Source: Nocardia higoensis
GTDB taxonomy: Bacteria > Actinomycetota > Actinomycetes > Mycobacteriales > Mycobacteriaceae
Direction: 5' to 3'
DNA length: 64,000 nt
Assembly (NCBI RefSeq): GCF_015477835.1
Contig: NZ_JADLQN010000001.1
Location: 2,976,001-3,040,000, forward strand
Positions 8,523 through 17,729 of this stretch are shown one piece after another (the stretch's first letter is position 1; every line of letters starts with the position of its first letter). The notes below the pieces were generated by a model. The model was not told the DNA's origin, ran no database searches, and saw only the letters and a program-made list of their open reading frames with translations. Both the position numbers and the translations under genes were made by a program.

Positions 8523-9953
8523 ATGCGGGTCACGGGTGTGCCCAGCGACGTCGGCGGTGACCGTGGCTCGAACGCGATGAGCGGTATACCGGCCCCGAGC
8601 GCCACGACCGGCACCGGCGGCCCGCACGCCCCGGAGCGGACGAGCGCGACGAGTTCGACTCGGCTCGGTGTCGTCGACGAGATCTTCCTGCGCGGGCACC
8701 GGGGGCTCGGCACCCCGAATGTCCTGCAGGGCCTGTGGCGCACCGCCGATCGCGTGGACCCGGATCTGCTGCGCAGGCTGCACGCGGCCCTGCGCACCGG
8801 CGATCTGGGCAGACGCGTGATCCGCTCGCGTGTGCCCGGCGCCCGGCCCGCCTGGCGCCCGAACCAGCGCGCCCACCCGCTCGTGCTCGCGAGTGCGCCG
8901 CTGACCGCCGCGCAGGCGCTGACCTGGGCCGATGGTCAGGGCGAGGGTCTCGATCCCGAGTTCGGGCCCGGCTGGCGGTTGTCGGCCACACCGTTGGACG
9001 ACGGCGGCACCATCATCGCCCTGACCTGCTCGCACGTCCTCGCCGACGCGCGCGGGCTCGTTCTCGCGGCGAGCCTTGCGCTGGCTCGGCTCGAGGCGGA
9101 CGGCCCGAACACCCCCGGCGGCAGGCCGTCGACACCTGCCGGTATCGAGTCGGAATGGCGAGACGCGGCGCGGCAGTGGTCGATCGTGGTCGGCGGGACG
9201 CTGCGCGCGGTGCGCGGTCTGGGCGCACATCCGGTGCGAGCGGTTCGTGACGCGGCACCGAATCGCGACGGTCACGCTCACGCGGCGGATGATCCGCTAC
9301 CGGTGCACAGCGTGGCAGCCCAGTGCGACGCGGCCACCTGGGACCGGGTCGCGACCGAGCGTGACGGCACCGCCAACAGCCTGTTCATCCAGTTGGTCGC
9401 CGAGACACTGCGGACAGCGGGCGCCGCGCGGGATTTCGCGTGGGCCGGGATCGAGGCGAGCCTGCCGGTGGACACCCGGGACGAACCGCGGGTGGCCAAC
9501 GACATCGCGGTGACCTCGGTGGTCGTCGAGCCCACCGACACACCGGCCACCCTGCGGGCGAAGGCGCGCGCCGCCTACGAGCACCGGATGACCGGCCCGG
9601 CCGGTGTGCCGGAGGAGATCCTCCAGGTCGTCGGCGACCGGCTCGCACATCGGATGGCCGCGGGCGCGGGCGAACGCGACATCCTCTGCTCGAATATCGG
9701 CGATCTGCCCGAGCAACTGAACAGCTTCGGCCCGCATCGATGCCTCGGCGTGGCAGCCCGGGCGATCCACCCCGGGCTGACCGTCCGCACCCGGCCGAGG
9801 ACCCGGCTCTCGGGCTACCTGTGCCGCATCGGCGCGGACTACACGCTGTGTCTGGTGGCCCTCGACCCGCCCGGCGTCGACTCCCCGGACGCGCTGGCCG
9901 CCGCGGCCACCCGGGTCGCCTCGGACCTGGGGCTCTCGCTGTCGTTCTGGTGA
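8523..9953 (+). CDS. Condensation-fold (PapA/WES-like) acyltransferase homologue
   Basis: This 476-residue protein is related to the CoA-dependent acyltransferase superfamily (NRPS condensation, PapA, wax-ester synthase). The best landmark is TCSHVLADARG, giving the HxxxDxxG active-site pattern (His171, Asp175). Other similarities are a C-terminal NIGDLPEQLNSFGPHR segment like the late motif of PapA-type enzymes, and two roughly equal halves. The ATG at 8523 begins a low-complexity leader; ATG 8577 would remove 18 residues and is equally possible. It lies 14 bases after the enoyl-CoA hydratase gene, so both are probably one transcript controlled by the TetR palindrome. Transfer of an acyl group from CoA to an unknown alcohol or amine is inferred. 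Confidence 0.7.
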   Translation: MRVTGVPSDVGGDRGSNAMSGIPAPSATTGTGGPHAPERTSATSSTRLGVVDEIFLRGHRGLGTPNVLQGLWRTADRVDPDLLRRLHAALRTGDLGRRVIRSRVPGARPAWRPNQRAHPLVLASAPLTAAQALTWADGQGEGLDPEFGPGWRLSATPLDDGGTIIALTCSHVLADARGLVLAASLALARLEADGPNTPGGRPSTPAGIESEWRDAARQWSIVVGGTLRAVRGLGAHPVRAVRDAAPNRDGHAHAADDPLPVHSVAAQCDAATWDRVATERDGTANSLFIQLVAETLRTAGAARDFAWAGIEASLPVDTRDEPRVANDIAVTSVVVEPTDTPATLRAKARAAYEHRMTGPAGVPEEILQVVGDRLAHRMAAGAGERDILCSNIGDLPEQLNSFGPHRCLGVAARAIHPGLTVRTRPRTRLSGYLCRIGADYTLCLVALDPPGVDSPDALAAAATRVASDLGLSLSFW

Positions 9954-9958
9954 CCGGG

Positions 9959-10654
9959 TCAGACGAGCTCGCCCTGCCGAGTGACGCGGGCGAGGACCGA
10001 GTCCGGCACCGCCACAGCGGGTTCCAGGTCGATGGCGCCGACGGGCGGATCGAAGACCTGGCGCATCGGCAGCACACCGGCCCACACTCCGCCTTCGGCG
10101 ATGTCCTCGGAATCGTCGCGAGGGCCGCCCTCACGCACCTTGACCGAGGCTTCGGTGAGGTCGACCGCCAGGACCAGGGTCGCCGCCATCTCCTTGCGGT
10201 TCGGCGGGCGCACCCGCTCCCACGCGCCGGGGGCCGCGTGCTCGACGATGATGCGCAGGGCCCGCATCCGCTCGCCGGGGTCGGTGATCTCCACCGCGCG
10301 CCCCCGGATCACGGCCGAGCGGTAATTCATCGAGAAGTGCATGGCCGAGCGGGCGTAGACGACGCCGTCGACATGGGTGACGGCCACCGAGATCTCCGCG
10401 CCGAGCGCGGCGCGCATATTGCCCGCGCCGGTCGATCCGTGCAGGTAGAGGAATCGGCCGTCGTGACCGTAGGCGGTGGGCAGCACCACGGGGTCGCCGT
10501 CGAGCAGCACGCCGAGGTGGCAGACGAGTCCGGCGTCGAGCACGGCGTCGAGTTCGGCGCGATCCGTGCGGCCCCGGTCCTTGGCTCGGGTCGGCGTGCT
10601 ACGTGGGGTCGGGGACAGCGGCGGGCGGGTGGGGGCGGGGAGATCTGCTGGCAT
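9959..10654 (-). CDS. Pyridoxamine 5'-phosphate oxidase-family protein
   Basis: This 231-residue split-barrel flavin/F420-binding-type protein contains GLVCHLGVLLDGDPVVLPT (first strands), YLHGSTGAGNMR (phosphate-binding loop) and SVAVTHVDGVVYARSAMHFSMNYRSAVIRG, all typical of the PNPOx-like superfamily often annotated 'pyridoxamine 5'-phosphate oxidase family'. The ATG at 10654 is selected as the family start; the frame runs further into the divergent regulator. It is divergent from a MocR-type regulator, an arrangement common for this family and suggesting that the regulator controls it. It converges with the acyltransferase-like gene with only 5 bases between stops. The true substrate is unknown. 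Confidence 0.82.
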   Translation of the reverse strand: MPADLPAPTRPPLSPTPRSTPTRAKDRGRTDRAELDAVLDAGLVCHLGVLLDGDPVVLPTAYGHDGRFLYLHGSTGAGNMRAALGAEISVAVTHVDGVVYARSAMHFSMNYRSAVIRGRAVEITDPGERMRALRIIVEHAAPGAWERVRPPNRKEMAATLVLAVDLTEASVKVREGGPRDDSEDIAEGGVWAGVLPMRQVFDPPVGAIDLEPAVAVPDSVLARVTRQGELV

Positions 10655-10670
10655 GGATTCAGCATGCGGC

Positions 10671-10726
10671 CCCCAGTGGCATGATCGAAGGGCCAATTCC
10701 ACGAGGATTCGACAGTCCACTTGGGG
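10671..10726. promoter_or_regulatory. Possible MocR binding region between divergent genes
   Basis: The 79-base region between the oxidase-like and MocR genes contains CCCCAGTGG (10671-10679) and its near-complement CCACTTGGGG (10717-10726). These could be two half-sites for the MocR protein. The second copy has one extra base, so this is a weak candidate. The ribosome site GGGGAG for the MocR gene overlaps the right copy. Confidence 0.3.
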
Positions 10727-10733
10727 AGAGATC

Positions 10734-12350
10734 GTGCTCGACGAATTGCCGGTCGTCCTCGACCGCGCCGCCGCGGAGCCGCTCGCGGTGCAGGTGGCCG
10801 CGGCCCTGCGGACCGCCGCCACCGGCGGGGTCCTGCGCGGCGGCGACCGGCTGCCCTCCACCAGAGCGCTGGCCGAACGGCTCGGGGTGAGCCGAAGCGT
10901 GATCGCGGCCGCCTACGACCAGTTGCACGCCGAGGGCTGGATCGCGGGCAGGCGCGGCTCCGGCACCTACCTGACCGCCGCCCCCGCCGCCGCGCCCGAA
11001 CGCCGTCCCACCGGACCCGGCGACGGCGCGCGTACGGCATCACACGATCTCGGTCCCGGCGCACCGTGCGTGGCGGCCATCGACCGGGCGGCGTGGCGGC
11101 GGGCATGGCGCACGGCGGCGGACCGTTCGCCGATCGTGCGCAAGGATCGCGGCGGGGACCCCGCGTACGTGGCGGCGGTCGCCGAGCATCTGCTGCGCCA
11201 TCGCGGCCTGCGCGCGGGTGGGGACACCGTCGTCCTGGCGACCGCGGGAACCAGCGCGGCCGTCGCCGAACTCGCGGCCGCGCTGCTGCGCCCCGGCGAC
11301 GCGGTGGCCGTCGAGAACCCCGGCTACCAGCGCGCGGTGGGCGCGTTCCGTGCCGCGGGAATCACGGTGCGGCCGGTACCGGTGGACGCCGCCGGGCTAC
11401 GGGTGGATCTGATCCCGCCGGACGTACGCGCGGTGTATTGCACTCCGGCCCACCAGTTTCCGCTGGGTGCGCGCATGCCCGCCACACGCAGGGTGCAGCT
11501 GATCGAGCACGCCAGGCGACACGGTCTCTTCGTCATCGAGGACGACTACGACGGCGAACTGCGCTACGACACCGCGCCGCTGCCCTTGCTGGCCGCACTC
11601 GCGCCCGATGTGGTCGTGCATCTGGGCACGACGAGCAAGATCCTGTCCCCCGCGCTGGGCGTCGGCTGGCTGGTCGCGAGGCCGGAGGTCACGGACGCGA
11701 TAGTGGCCCACCGCGAATACACCGGTACCACACCGGCACCGGCCGGGCAGATGGTGCTCGCCGATCTCGCCGGGCACGGCGACCTGGCCCGGCACCTCCG
11801 CCGCTTGCGCCGCATGGTGGCGCCCCGGCGCGAACTGATGGTCACCGCGCTGCGTGAGCGCGGGCTCGAGGTGCTCGGCGACGACGCGGGCTCCCACGTC
11901 GTGGTCCCGCTCCCCGGGGCGGCGGCCGAGCGCGCGGCGGTGCGCCTGGGCCGCGTCGTCGGCCTCGACCTCGACTCGCTGGGCCGCCACCACCTCCCCA
12001 CCACCGCGCCCGGGCAGCACCATGCGCACGTCCGACTGCACGAGCCCGATCGGCACCGGCAGGCCGATCTGGGCTGGCAAGCTGACCTGGGCCGGGCGGC
12101 TGATCCGCACCGCGAGCGCCGCAACGGCGGACTCGATTCGCTGCGCGACACATGTCCCCGCGGTGAAGCGCACATCGAACCGCTCCGACTTCTCGAAGAC
12201 GCTCCGCGCAGCTACGGCATCCCGCTCGGCTATACCGCGCCGGGCCTGCCACAGCTACGAATCGCGGCGAGGCTGGCAGCGGACTGCCTCGCCCGCGCCC
12301 GCGACGAACATCCAGGCGACCCCGCGCGCCGAGCTGACGGGCCCGCGTGA
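10734..12350 (+). CDS. MocR/PdxR-type GntR regulator with aminotransferase domain
   Basis: This 538-residue GntR-MocR fusion has a winged helix at about residues 10-75 (RLPSTRALAERLGVSRSVIAAAYDQL, shown here only as the segment near residues 42-67) and a class-I aminotransferase fold after about residue 110. The PLP-binding lysine is Lys302 in GTTSKILSP, preceded by IEDDYDGELRYD. GTG at 10734 is chosen for the GGGGAG site 7-8 bases upstream. The C-terminal YGIPLGYTAPG block is normal, but about 70 residues (11996-12207) rich in His, Asp, Arg and Trp separate it from LDSLGRHHL, where I would expect only a short loop. It probably regulates the divergent oxidase gene using PLP or a derivative as co-effector. 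Confidence 0.85.
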   Translation: MLDELPVVLDRAAAEPLAVQVAAALRTAATGGVLRGGDRLPSTRALAERLGVSRSVIAAAYDQLHAEGWIAGRRGSGTYLTAAPAAAPERRPTGPGDGARTASHDLGPGAPCVAAIDRAAWRRAWRTAADRSPIVRKDRGGDPAYVAAVAEHLLRHRGLRAGGDTVVLATAGTSAAVAELAAALLRPGDAVAVENPGYQRAVGAFRAAGITVRPVPVDAAGLRVDLIPPDVRAVYCTPAHQFPLGARMPATRRVQLIEHARRHGLFVIEDDYDGELRYDTAPLPLLAALAPDVVVHLGTTSKILSPALGVGWLVARPEVTDAIVAHREYTGTTPAPAGQMVLADLAGHGDLARHLRRLRRMVAPRRELMVTALRERGLEVLGDDAGSHVVVPLPGAAAERAAVRLGRVVGLDLDSLGRHHLPTTAPGQHHAHVRLHEPDRHRQADLGWQADLGRAADPHRERRNGGLDSLRDTCPRGEAHIEPLRLLEDAPRSYGIPLGYTAPGLPQLRIAARLAADCLARARDEHPGDPARRADGPA

Positions 12351-12402
12351 GGGCCGGAGAAACACGCTCGAACCGGCGGACGCCGTCCCGCGAGATGCAG
12401 AC

Positions 12403-12421
12403 CTGCCGGTCCGTCCGGCAG
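12403..12421 (+). terminator. Weak hairpin after MocR gene
   Basis: A 7-base inverted repeat (CTGCCGG, loop of 5, CCGGCAG) lies 53 bases past the MocR stop, inside the longest gene-free gap of the window (12351-12589). There is no T-run. It may be a G+C-rich terminator; nothing else was recognised in this gap. Confidence 0.3.
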
Positions 12422-12589
12422 CTGAAGCGGCCCCGAGGGGAACCGGATGCGGGCGTCGAACGTGGCACCGGCCGCGCCGATACGCCCCCGGCACCACGCG
12501 TCCGGATGCGACCGTGCCCTCGCCTCCTGGCCACGAGCACGGCCGCCTGGATCCGCGCGACGCGGGCGCGTTGTCCGTAGCATGGGAGC

Positions 12590-12835
12590 ATGAGCGATCA
12601 GGATCTCCTGGCACGCATCAAGAAGCTCGTCGACGACGAACACCGGCTGCGTGCGAAAGCGGTTGCCGGTGAGGTGGATCCGGTCGACGAGCGCAAACGC
12701 CTGGCCGAGATCGAGGTGATGCTCGATCAGTGCTGGGATCTGCTGCGTCAACGTCGCGCCCGGCAGGATTCGGGCGGGTCGCCGGAAGAGGCGCAGATCA
12801 ATTCCCCGCGCCAGGTCGAGGGATATCTGCAGTAG
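12590..12835 (+). CDS. DUF2630 family protein
   Basis: This 81-residue, highly charged, helical protein has the DUF2630 pattern: MSDQDLLARIKKLVDDEH at the start, then ERKRLAEIEVMLDQCWDLL and RRARQ. It is an actinobacterial family of unknown function with a predicted helical hairpin. It has no signal peptide or membrane segment. ATG at 12590 is the natural family start. It is flanked by a 239-base gap upstream and lies 90 bases before an esterase gene, so it may be monocistronic. Confidence 0.88.
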   Translation: MSDQDLLARIKKLVDDEHRLRAKAVAGEVDPVDERKRLAEIEVMLDQCWDLLRQRRARQDSGGSPEEAQINSPRQVEGYLQ

Positions 12836-12925
12836 CCGAACGGCACCGCGTGCCGCAGGCGGACGAGTCTCCGAGCAGCCGCTGTGACCTCGCTCGGGAG
12901 CGCCACCGGTGGTTACCATCGACTG

Positions 12926-14434
12926 ATGGTGGCAACGATCGACATCACGACCGACGACGGTGTAGTCCGGGGTCGACGGGGCAAGCGGGTGCTGCGCTGG
13001 CGCGGCCTGCCTTATGCCGCGCCCCCGGTCGGTGAGCTGCGGTTCCGCGCGCCGCAGCCGGTGCAGCCCTGGTCGGGTGTGCGTGACGCGACCGAGTTCG
13101 CCGCGGCCTCCTTCCAGCATCGGAGCGGCGCCAGGATCGGCGCGCGGGTCTACCAGCCGACCAGCGAGGACTCGCTGACACTGAATGTCACCGTCCCCGC
13201 CACGCCGTCGATCACCCCGCGCCCGGTGATGGTGTTCATCCACGGTGGCGGTTACGTGATGGGCACGTCGGCGCTGAACCTGTACTCGGGGGCTCGGTTG
13301 GCGCAGCGCGGCACGGTCGTGGTCACGCTCAACTACCGGCTCGGCGCGTTCGGCTACGTCGATTTCAGCCAGTTCGCCACCCCCTCCCGGCCGTTCGACC
13401 ACAACCTCGGCTTGCGCGACCAGGTCGCCGCACTGGAGTGGGTCCAGCGCAATATCGCCGCGTTCGGCGGCGACCCGGGCAATGTCACCATTTTCGGCGA
13501 ATCCGCGGGCGCGCACGCCGTGCTGTCGCTGATGGCGGTCCCGGCCGCGCACGGGCTGTTCCATCGGGCGATCGCCCAGAGCCCGCCGGCCGACTGGGGT
13601 CTGTCGGCCGAGGACGCCGCCGAGTTCGCCCGTCTGCTGGTCGGCAAACTCGGCATCGCCCCGGCCGATGCGGCGAAGGCCTTGCAGGAGCTGCCCGCCA
13701 ACGAGATCCGCAAGGCGGCCGACCGCACGATTGCCGCCGCCGGGCGCCTGCGCCCCGGTTTCTTCCCGATCTGCCCGGTCGCCGACGGCGAGTATCTGCC
13801 GCAGGCACCGGTCGACGCGATCCGCGACGGCAACGCGGCCGCCGTGCCGTTGATCATCGGCACCTGCCGCGACGAAGGCGAACTGTTCGCCCGGTTCGCC
13901 GACTACCTGCCCACGAATCCCGAACGGCTGCAGATCCTGCTCGACGCCGCCGGTCCGGAGGTCGAGAAGCGCGTGCGCGCGGCCTACCCGCGGTACCCGG
14001 AGAGGCGGACGGCGGTGCGGATGGGCGGCGACTACGTCTTCTGGCGTCCGTCCGTGGCGGTGATGGAGGGCCACAGCAGGCACGCCCCCACCTATGCCTA
14101 CCGCTTCGACTACGCCCCGCGCGCGCTGAAGCTGGCGGGCATCGGAGCCACCCACGCCACCGACCTGTTCCCGGTCTTCGGCGTCGGCGACGGCCCGATC
14201 GGGCGGGCGCTGACGGCGGCGGGTGGCGCGCGCAGCATGCAGGTCGTGACCAGGCAGTTCCAGGACAACTGGCTGGCGTTCGCACGCACCGGCGCGCCGC
14301 TGCCGTCGTGGCCGGCCTACACCGAGACCGACCGGCTCACCCTCGTCATCGACGACCCGGTCCGCGTACTGCCGGACCCGGACCGGCAGCGACGGCTGGC
14401 GTGGGCAGGCGTGCGGGCGCCGAGCCTGACCTGA
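12926..14434 (+). CDS. Type-B carboxylesterase/lipase
   Basis: This 502-residue alpha/beta-hydrolase belongs to the carboxylesterase type-B family. It opens with the typical VRGRRGKRVLRWRGLPYAAPP region, has the oxyanion segment VMVFIHGGGYVMG, and the nucleophile elbow GESAGAH with Ser193. The probable triad partners are Glu317 (CRDEGELF) and His410 (GATHATDLFPVFG). No signal peptide is present, so a cytoplasmic esterase of unknown substrate is likely. The ATG at 12926 is used; an upstream in-frame start at 12884 would add a stretch that is not family-like. It converges with the Fpg/Nei gene across 144 bases. Confidence 0.92.
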   Translation: MVATIDITTDDGVVRGRRGKRVLRWRGLPYAAPPVGELRFRAPQPVQPWSGVRDATEFAAASFQHRSGARIGARVYQPTSEDSLTLNVTVPATPSITPRPVMVFIHGGGYVMGTSALNLYSGARLAQRGTVVVTLNYRLGAFGYVDFSQFATPSRPFDHNLGLRDQVAALEWVQRNIAAFGGDPGNVTIFGESAGAHAVLSLMAVPAAHGLFHRAIAQSPPADWGLSAEDAAEFARLLVGKLGIAPADAAKALQELPANEIRKAADRTIAAAGRLRPGFFPICPVADGEYLPQAPVDAIRDGNAAAVPLIIGTCRDEGELFARFADYLPTNPERLQILLDAAGPEVEKRVRAAYPRYPERRTAVRMGGDYVFWRPSVAVMEGHSRHAPTYAYRFDYAPRALKLAGIGATHATDLFPVFGVGDGPIGRALTAAGGARSMQVVTRQFQDNWLAFARTGAPLPSWPAYTETDRLTLVIDDPVRVLPDPDRQRRLAWAGVRAPSLT

Positions 14435-14578
14435 GGATGTCCGATCGGCGCGGTGCGGCCCCGAACAGCGCCCCCGGCGGCTGAGGCTGCCCGCTCGCGG
14501 GAGCGCCACAGGCCGGTGTCTGCCCAGCTGCCCGGAGTCGCGCTTCCGTGTCGGCGCCGGTCGGCGGACGTGTGCCCC

Positions 14579-15448
14579 TCACTTGAGCAGCCGCGACATC
14601 CTGCGGTCGGCGAGTACCTTGCCGCCGGTCTGGCAGGTAGCGCAGTACTGGAAGGACCGTTCGGCGTAGGAGACCTCCCGGACGATGTCCCCGCAGACCG
14701 GGCACGGTTGCCCCGTCCTGGCGTGCACCCGCAGCCCGGAGCGCTTCTCGCCCTTGAGCCGGGCGGCGTCCTGACCCACCGACCGGGCGACCGCGTCGGC
14801 GAGCACGGTGCGCATCGCCGCGTACAACTCGGCGACCTTCTGCGGGGGCAGCGTCTTGGTGTTCGCGAAGGGCGAGAGCATGGCGGTGTGCAAAATCTCG
14901 TCGGAGTAGGCATTGCCGATACCCGCGAGCAGCGTCTGATCCACCAGCACGGTCTTCACCCGGCCCGAGGCCCCGCGCAGGATCTCCTCGAACTGCGGCT
15001 CGCTCACTGCCAGCGCGTCCGGCCCGAGCCGCGCGATGCCGGGCACCCGCGCCGGATCGTCGACGACGTAGACCGCGAGCCGCTTCTTCGTCCCGGCCTC
15101 GGTGAGATCGATCGCCGGGGTCGCACCCGCGGGGGTGAAGAAATGCACGCGCAGCGCCAGCGGGCTCTTACCGCCCGGCCTGGGCGGATTCGGGTTGGGT
15201 TCGTCGACCCAGCGCAGCCAGCCCGCCCGCGACAGATGGGTGATCAGCCAGCGCCCGGAACAATCCAGGCCGAGGAACTTGCCCCAGCGCGCCGCGCCCG
15301 TGACATCGCGGCCGGACAGGGAGGTCACCGGCGGGTCGAAGGTCTTGACCGCGCTCAGCGCGGCGACATCGACCCGGCCGACCACCGCGCCGACCGCGTG
15401 TTCCCGCAGGAACTGGGCCAGCGCTTCCACTTCCGGCAGTTCGGGCAC
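14579..15448 (-). CDS. Fpg/Nei-family DNA glycosylase/AP lyase
   Basis: This 289-residue base-excision-repair enzyme begins (M)PELPEVE, giving the catalytic N-terminal proline and glutamate after Met removal. It has a helix-two-turn-helix (LLAGIGNAYSDEILH) and a C-terminal zinc finger with CPVCGD and CATCQTGG. It removes oxidised bases and nicks the abasic site. GTG at 15448 is chosen because only this places proline at position 2; a GGAGGT ribosome site sits a few bases upstream. Which lesion it prefers (Fpg- versus Nei-like) cannot be decided by eye. It lies 44 bases after cobF on the same strand and may be co-transcribed, though the two have no obvious shared function. Confidence 0.92.
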   Translation of the reverse strand: MPELPEVEALAQFLREHAVGAVVGRVDVAALSAVKTFDPPVTSLSGRDVTGAARWGKFLGLDCSGRWLITHLSRAGWLRWVDEPNPNPPRPGGKSPLALRVHFFTPAGATPAIDLTEAGTKKRLAVYVVDDPARVPGIARLGPDALAVSEPQFEEILRGASGRVKTVLVDQTLLAGIGNAYSDEILHTAMLSPFANTKTLPPQKVAELYAAMRTVLADAVARSVGQDAARLKGEKRSGLRVHARTGQPCPVCGDIVREVSYAERSFQYCATCQTGGKVLADRRMSRLLK

Positions 15449-15492
15449 GGAGTACCTCCGCTGGTTCGGCTGGTTCGGGCTCAGGCCCGAGG

Positions 15493-16263
15493 CTACCCGG
15501 CGACCCCGACACTTTCCGGCGCGCGACGCAGCAGGTAGATGTCCATGATCCAGCCTTTCTCGGCGCGCAACCGGGAGCGCACGTCGACGATGCGGTCGCG
15601 CACGTCGCGCAACCGCCCGGCGATCAGAGTCTCGTCGGGCATGCCCAGATAGGCGCCCCACCAGATGTGCGTGTCGCCGGGGACCTCGGTGAAGGCACAG
15701 TCGCCGTCGAGCATGACCAGCGTCGAGCCCGGCCCCAGTCCCTCGTCGCGCACTTTGCGCCCGGTGGTGATGTGCACGGGTTCGCCGATGTCGTGCAGCA
15801 CTATGCGATGGCGCGCGGCCAATGCCTGGGCGCTCGTGACACCGGGGATCACCTCGTAGTCGAAGTCGAGCGTGCCGCGGCGCAGTACCCGCTCGATCAT
15901 CCGCAGGGTGCTGTCGTAGAGCGAGGGATCTCCCCACACCAGGATGCCGCCGATGCCGTCGACCTCGGCGAAGGACTGTTCGAGCAGTTCCGCGCGGCGC
16001 TCGTGCCAGTCCTCGACCACGCCGCGGTAGGCGGGCGCGCTGCCGGGGGTGCGTTCCCGCGGCGGGTCGGCGATCTCCACGATCCGGGGTGCGGAGTCCA
16101 GATGGGCGCGCAATATCTCGGTGCGGACCTCGACGAGCTCGCGTTTGGCCTCGCCCTTGCCGATCACGAAGAACACCTCGACCTGCCGGATGGCCTCGAC
16201 GGCCTGCATCGTCACCTGCCGCGGGTCGCCCGCGCCGATGCCGATCACGTAGAGCTTGCGCAT
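15493..16263 (-). CDS. cobF: Precorrin-6A synthase (deacetylating)
   Basis: This 256-residue SAM-dependent tetrapyrrole methylase matches CobF of the aerobic cobalamin pathway, which methylates precorrin-5 at C1 with loss of acetate. It begins MRKLYVIGIGAGDPRQVT (the GxGxGDP-type N-terminal motif). It also carries GILVWGDPSLYDSTLRM, VIPGVTSAQALAARH and HITTGRKVRDEG, typical of CobF rather than of other Cob methylases. The ATG at 16263 is the natural start. No other cobalamin gene is in the window, so it is detached from the rest of the pathway. It is divergent from thyA across 96 bases. Confidence 0.9.
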   Translation of the reverse strand: MRKLYVIGIGAGDPRQVTMQAVEAIRQVEVFFVIGKGEAKRELVEVRTEILRAHLDSAPRIVEIADPPRERTPGSAPAYRGVVEDWHERRAELLEQSFAEVDGIGGILVWGDPSLYDSTLRMIERVLRRGTLDFDYEVIPGVTSAQALAARHRIVLHDIGEPVHITTGRKVRDEGLGPGSTLVMLDGDCAFTEVPGDTHIWWGAYLGMPDETLIAGRLRDVRDRIVDVRSRLRAEKGWIMDIYLLRRAPESVGVAG

Positions 16264-16359
16264 CCGCCGAGCATGCCAGGATGCCCGTGACGGTCCCTGC
16301 TCGACCCGATCGAGCATGTCCTCGCGGAGCCCGATCCCGCTTTCGCGCGGACAGCCCGA

Positions 16360-17217
16360 ATGGATTTCCCCACGCGCGGCCCGACTAAGCTCTCCGACGT
16401 GGAGACGGACACGGAAGTTCCACCGAATCGCCAGTACGAGGACCTCCTGCGGCTCGTGCTCGAGACCGGCACACCGAAGGGCGACCGCACCGGCACCGGC
16501 ACCCGCAGCGTGTTCGGCCATCAGCTGCGCTATGACCTGTCGGCCGGTTTTCCGCTGATCACCACCAAGAAGGTGCACCTGAAGTCGATCGTCTACGAGC
16601 TGCTGTGGTTCCTGCGCGGCGACTCCAACGTGCGCTGGCTGCGCGAGCACGGGGTGACGATCTGGGACGAATGGGCCGCGCCCGACGGCGAGCTGGGCCC
16701 GGTCTACGGCGTGCAGTGGCGCTCCTGGCCGACCCCCGACGGCAACCACATCGACCAGATCTCGCAAGTGCTGCACACCCTGCGCACCGACCCTGATTCC
16801 CGGCGCATGATCGTCTCGGCCTGGAACGTCGCCGAACTGGACAAGATGGCGCTGGCGCCGTGCCACGCCTTGTTCCAGTTCCACGTCGCCGACGGCAAGC
16901 TGTCCTGCCAGCTCTACCAGCGCAGCGCCGACCTGTTCCTCGGCGTGCCGTTCAACATCGCCGGCTACGCGCTGCTCACCCACCTGGTCGCCCAGCAGGT
17001 CGAGCTCGAGCCCGGCGAGTTCATCTGGACCGGCGGGGACTGCCACATCTACGACAACCACGTCGAGCAGGTCCGCGAGCAGCTCACCCGCGAGCCCTAC
17101 CCGTTCCCCCGGCTGGAGCTGCGCCCGGCGCCTTCGCTGTTCGACTACGGCTACGAGGACATCTCCGTGACCGGCTATCGCCATCACCCGGCGATCAAGG
17201 CTCCGGTGGCGGTGTGA
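16360..17217 (+). CDS. thyA: Thymidylate synthase
   Basis: Classical folate-dependent thymidylate synthase (dUMP to dTMP using methylene-tetrahydrofolate). Motifs are [48 protein letters not shown], the catalytic Cys168 in [12 protein letters not shown], and the late [22 protein letters not shown] at 16360 gives 285 residues; GTG at 16399 gives 272 and is nearer the usual actinobacterial length. Neither has a clear ribosome site, so the start is uncertain by 13 codons. Its stop overlaps the folA start by 4 bases, so dTMP synthesis and dihydrofolate recycling are translationally coupled. Confidence 0.96.
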   Translation: MDFPTRGPTKLSDVETDTEVPPNRQYEDLLRLVLETGTPKGDRTGTGTRSVFGHQLRYDLSAGFPLITTKKVHLKSIVYELLWFLRGDSNVRWLREHGVTIWDEWAAPDGELGPVYGVQWRSWPTPDGNHIDQISQVLHTLRTDPDSRRMIVSAWNVAELDKMALAPCHALFQFHVADGKLSCQLYQRSADLFLGVPFNIAGYALLTHLVAQQVELEPGEFIWTGGDCHIYDNHVEQVREQLTREPYPFPRLELRPAPSLFDYGYEDISVTGYRHHPAIKAPVAV

Positions 17218-17729
17218 GCACGATCGTGTCCACCCGCACCATCGGCCTGATCTGGGCACAGAGCCCCGAGGGCGTCGTCGGGTTCGAGAACACCATCCCC
17301 TGGCGCGTGCCCGAGGACATGGCCAACTTCCGCACCGTCACCTGGGGGCACCCGGTGATCATGGGGCGCAAGACCTGGGATTCGCTGCCGCCGAAGTTCC
17401 GCCCGCTGGCCGGTCGCCGCAATATCGTGCTCACCCGGCAGCCGAACTGGTCCGCCCCCGGCGCCGAGCGCGCGAGTTCGCTGACCGAGGCGCTGGCGAT
17501 GACCGAGCCGGAATCGGTATGGGTGGCCGGTGGCGCGGAGATCTATGCCACCGCAATGGATTTCGCGACGGAACTGCTGGTCACCGTGGTCCAGGTCAGC
17601 GTCCAGGGCGACGCGCACGCCCCGGTCATCGGCCCGGAATGGCGGCTGCTGGAATCCGAGCCCGAACGGGTCTCGGCCACCGGACTGCGCTTCCGGATCG
17701 ATCGCTACGTGCGCCGGACCCGAACCTGA
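17214..17729 (+). CDS. folA: Dihydrofolate reductase
   Basis: This 171-residue DHFR reduces dihydrofolate, the by-product of thymidylate synthase, with NADPH. Motifs are [20 protein letters not shown] with the active-site acidic residue in the following VPEDMANFR, then [15 protein letters not shown] (NADPH site) and [14 protein letters not shown]. The GTG start at 17214 forms a GTGA overlap with the thyA stop, the standard coupled arrangement. A second GTG at 17226 is possible but would shorten the first strand. It is a probable trimethoprim target. Confidence 0.95.
   Translation: MSTIVSTRTIGLIWAQSPEGVVGFENTIPWRVPEDMANFRTVTWGHPVIMGRKTWDSLPPKFRPLAGRRNIVLTRQPNWSAPGAERASSLTEALAMTEPESVWVAGGAEIYATAMDFATELLVTVVQVSVQGDAHAPVIGPEWRLLESEPERVSATGLRFRIDRYVRRTRT

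Noticed and set aside
8523..9953. Functional link of the condensation-fold gene to the giant NRPS
   Set aside because: They are 16 kb apart with many housekeeping genes between them, on different strands; the gene is better explained as part of the TetR-controlled acyl-CoA unit.
12230..14509. Minus-strand frame of 759 codons opposite the carboxylesterase
   Set aside because: It is a mirror frame of a G+C-biased gene with a clear catalytic serine motif; the translation has no recognisable domain.
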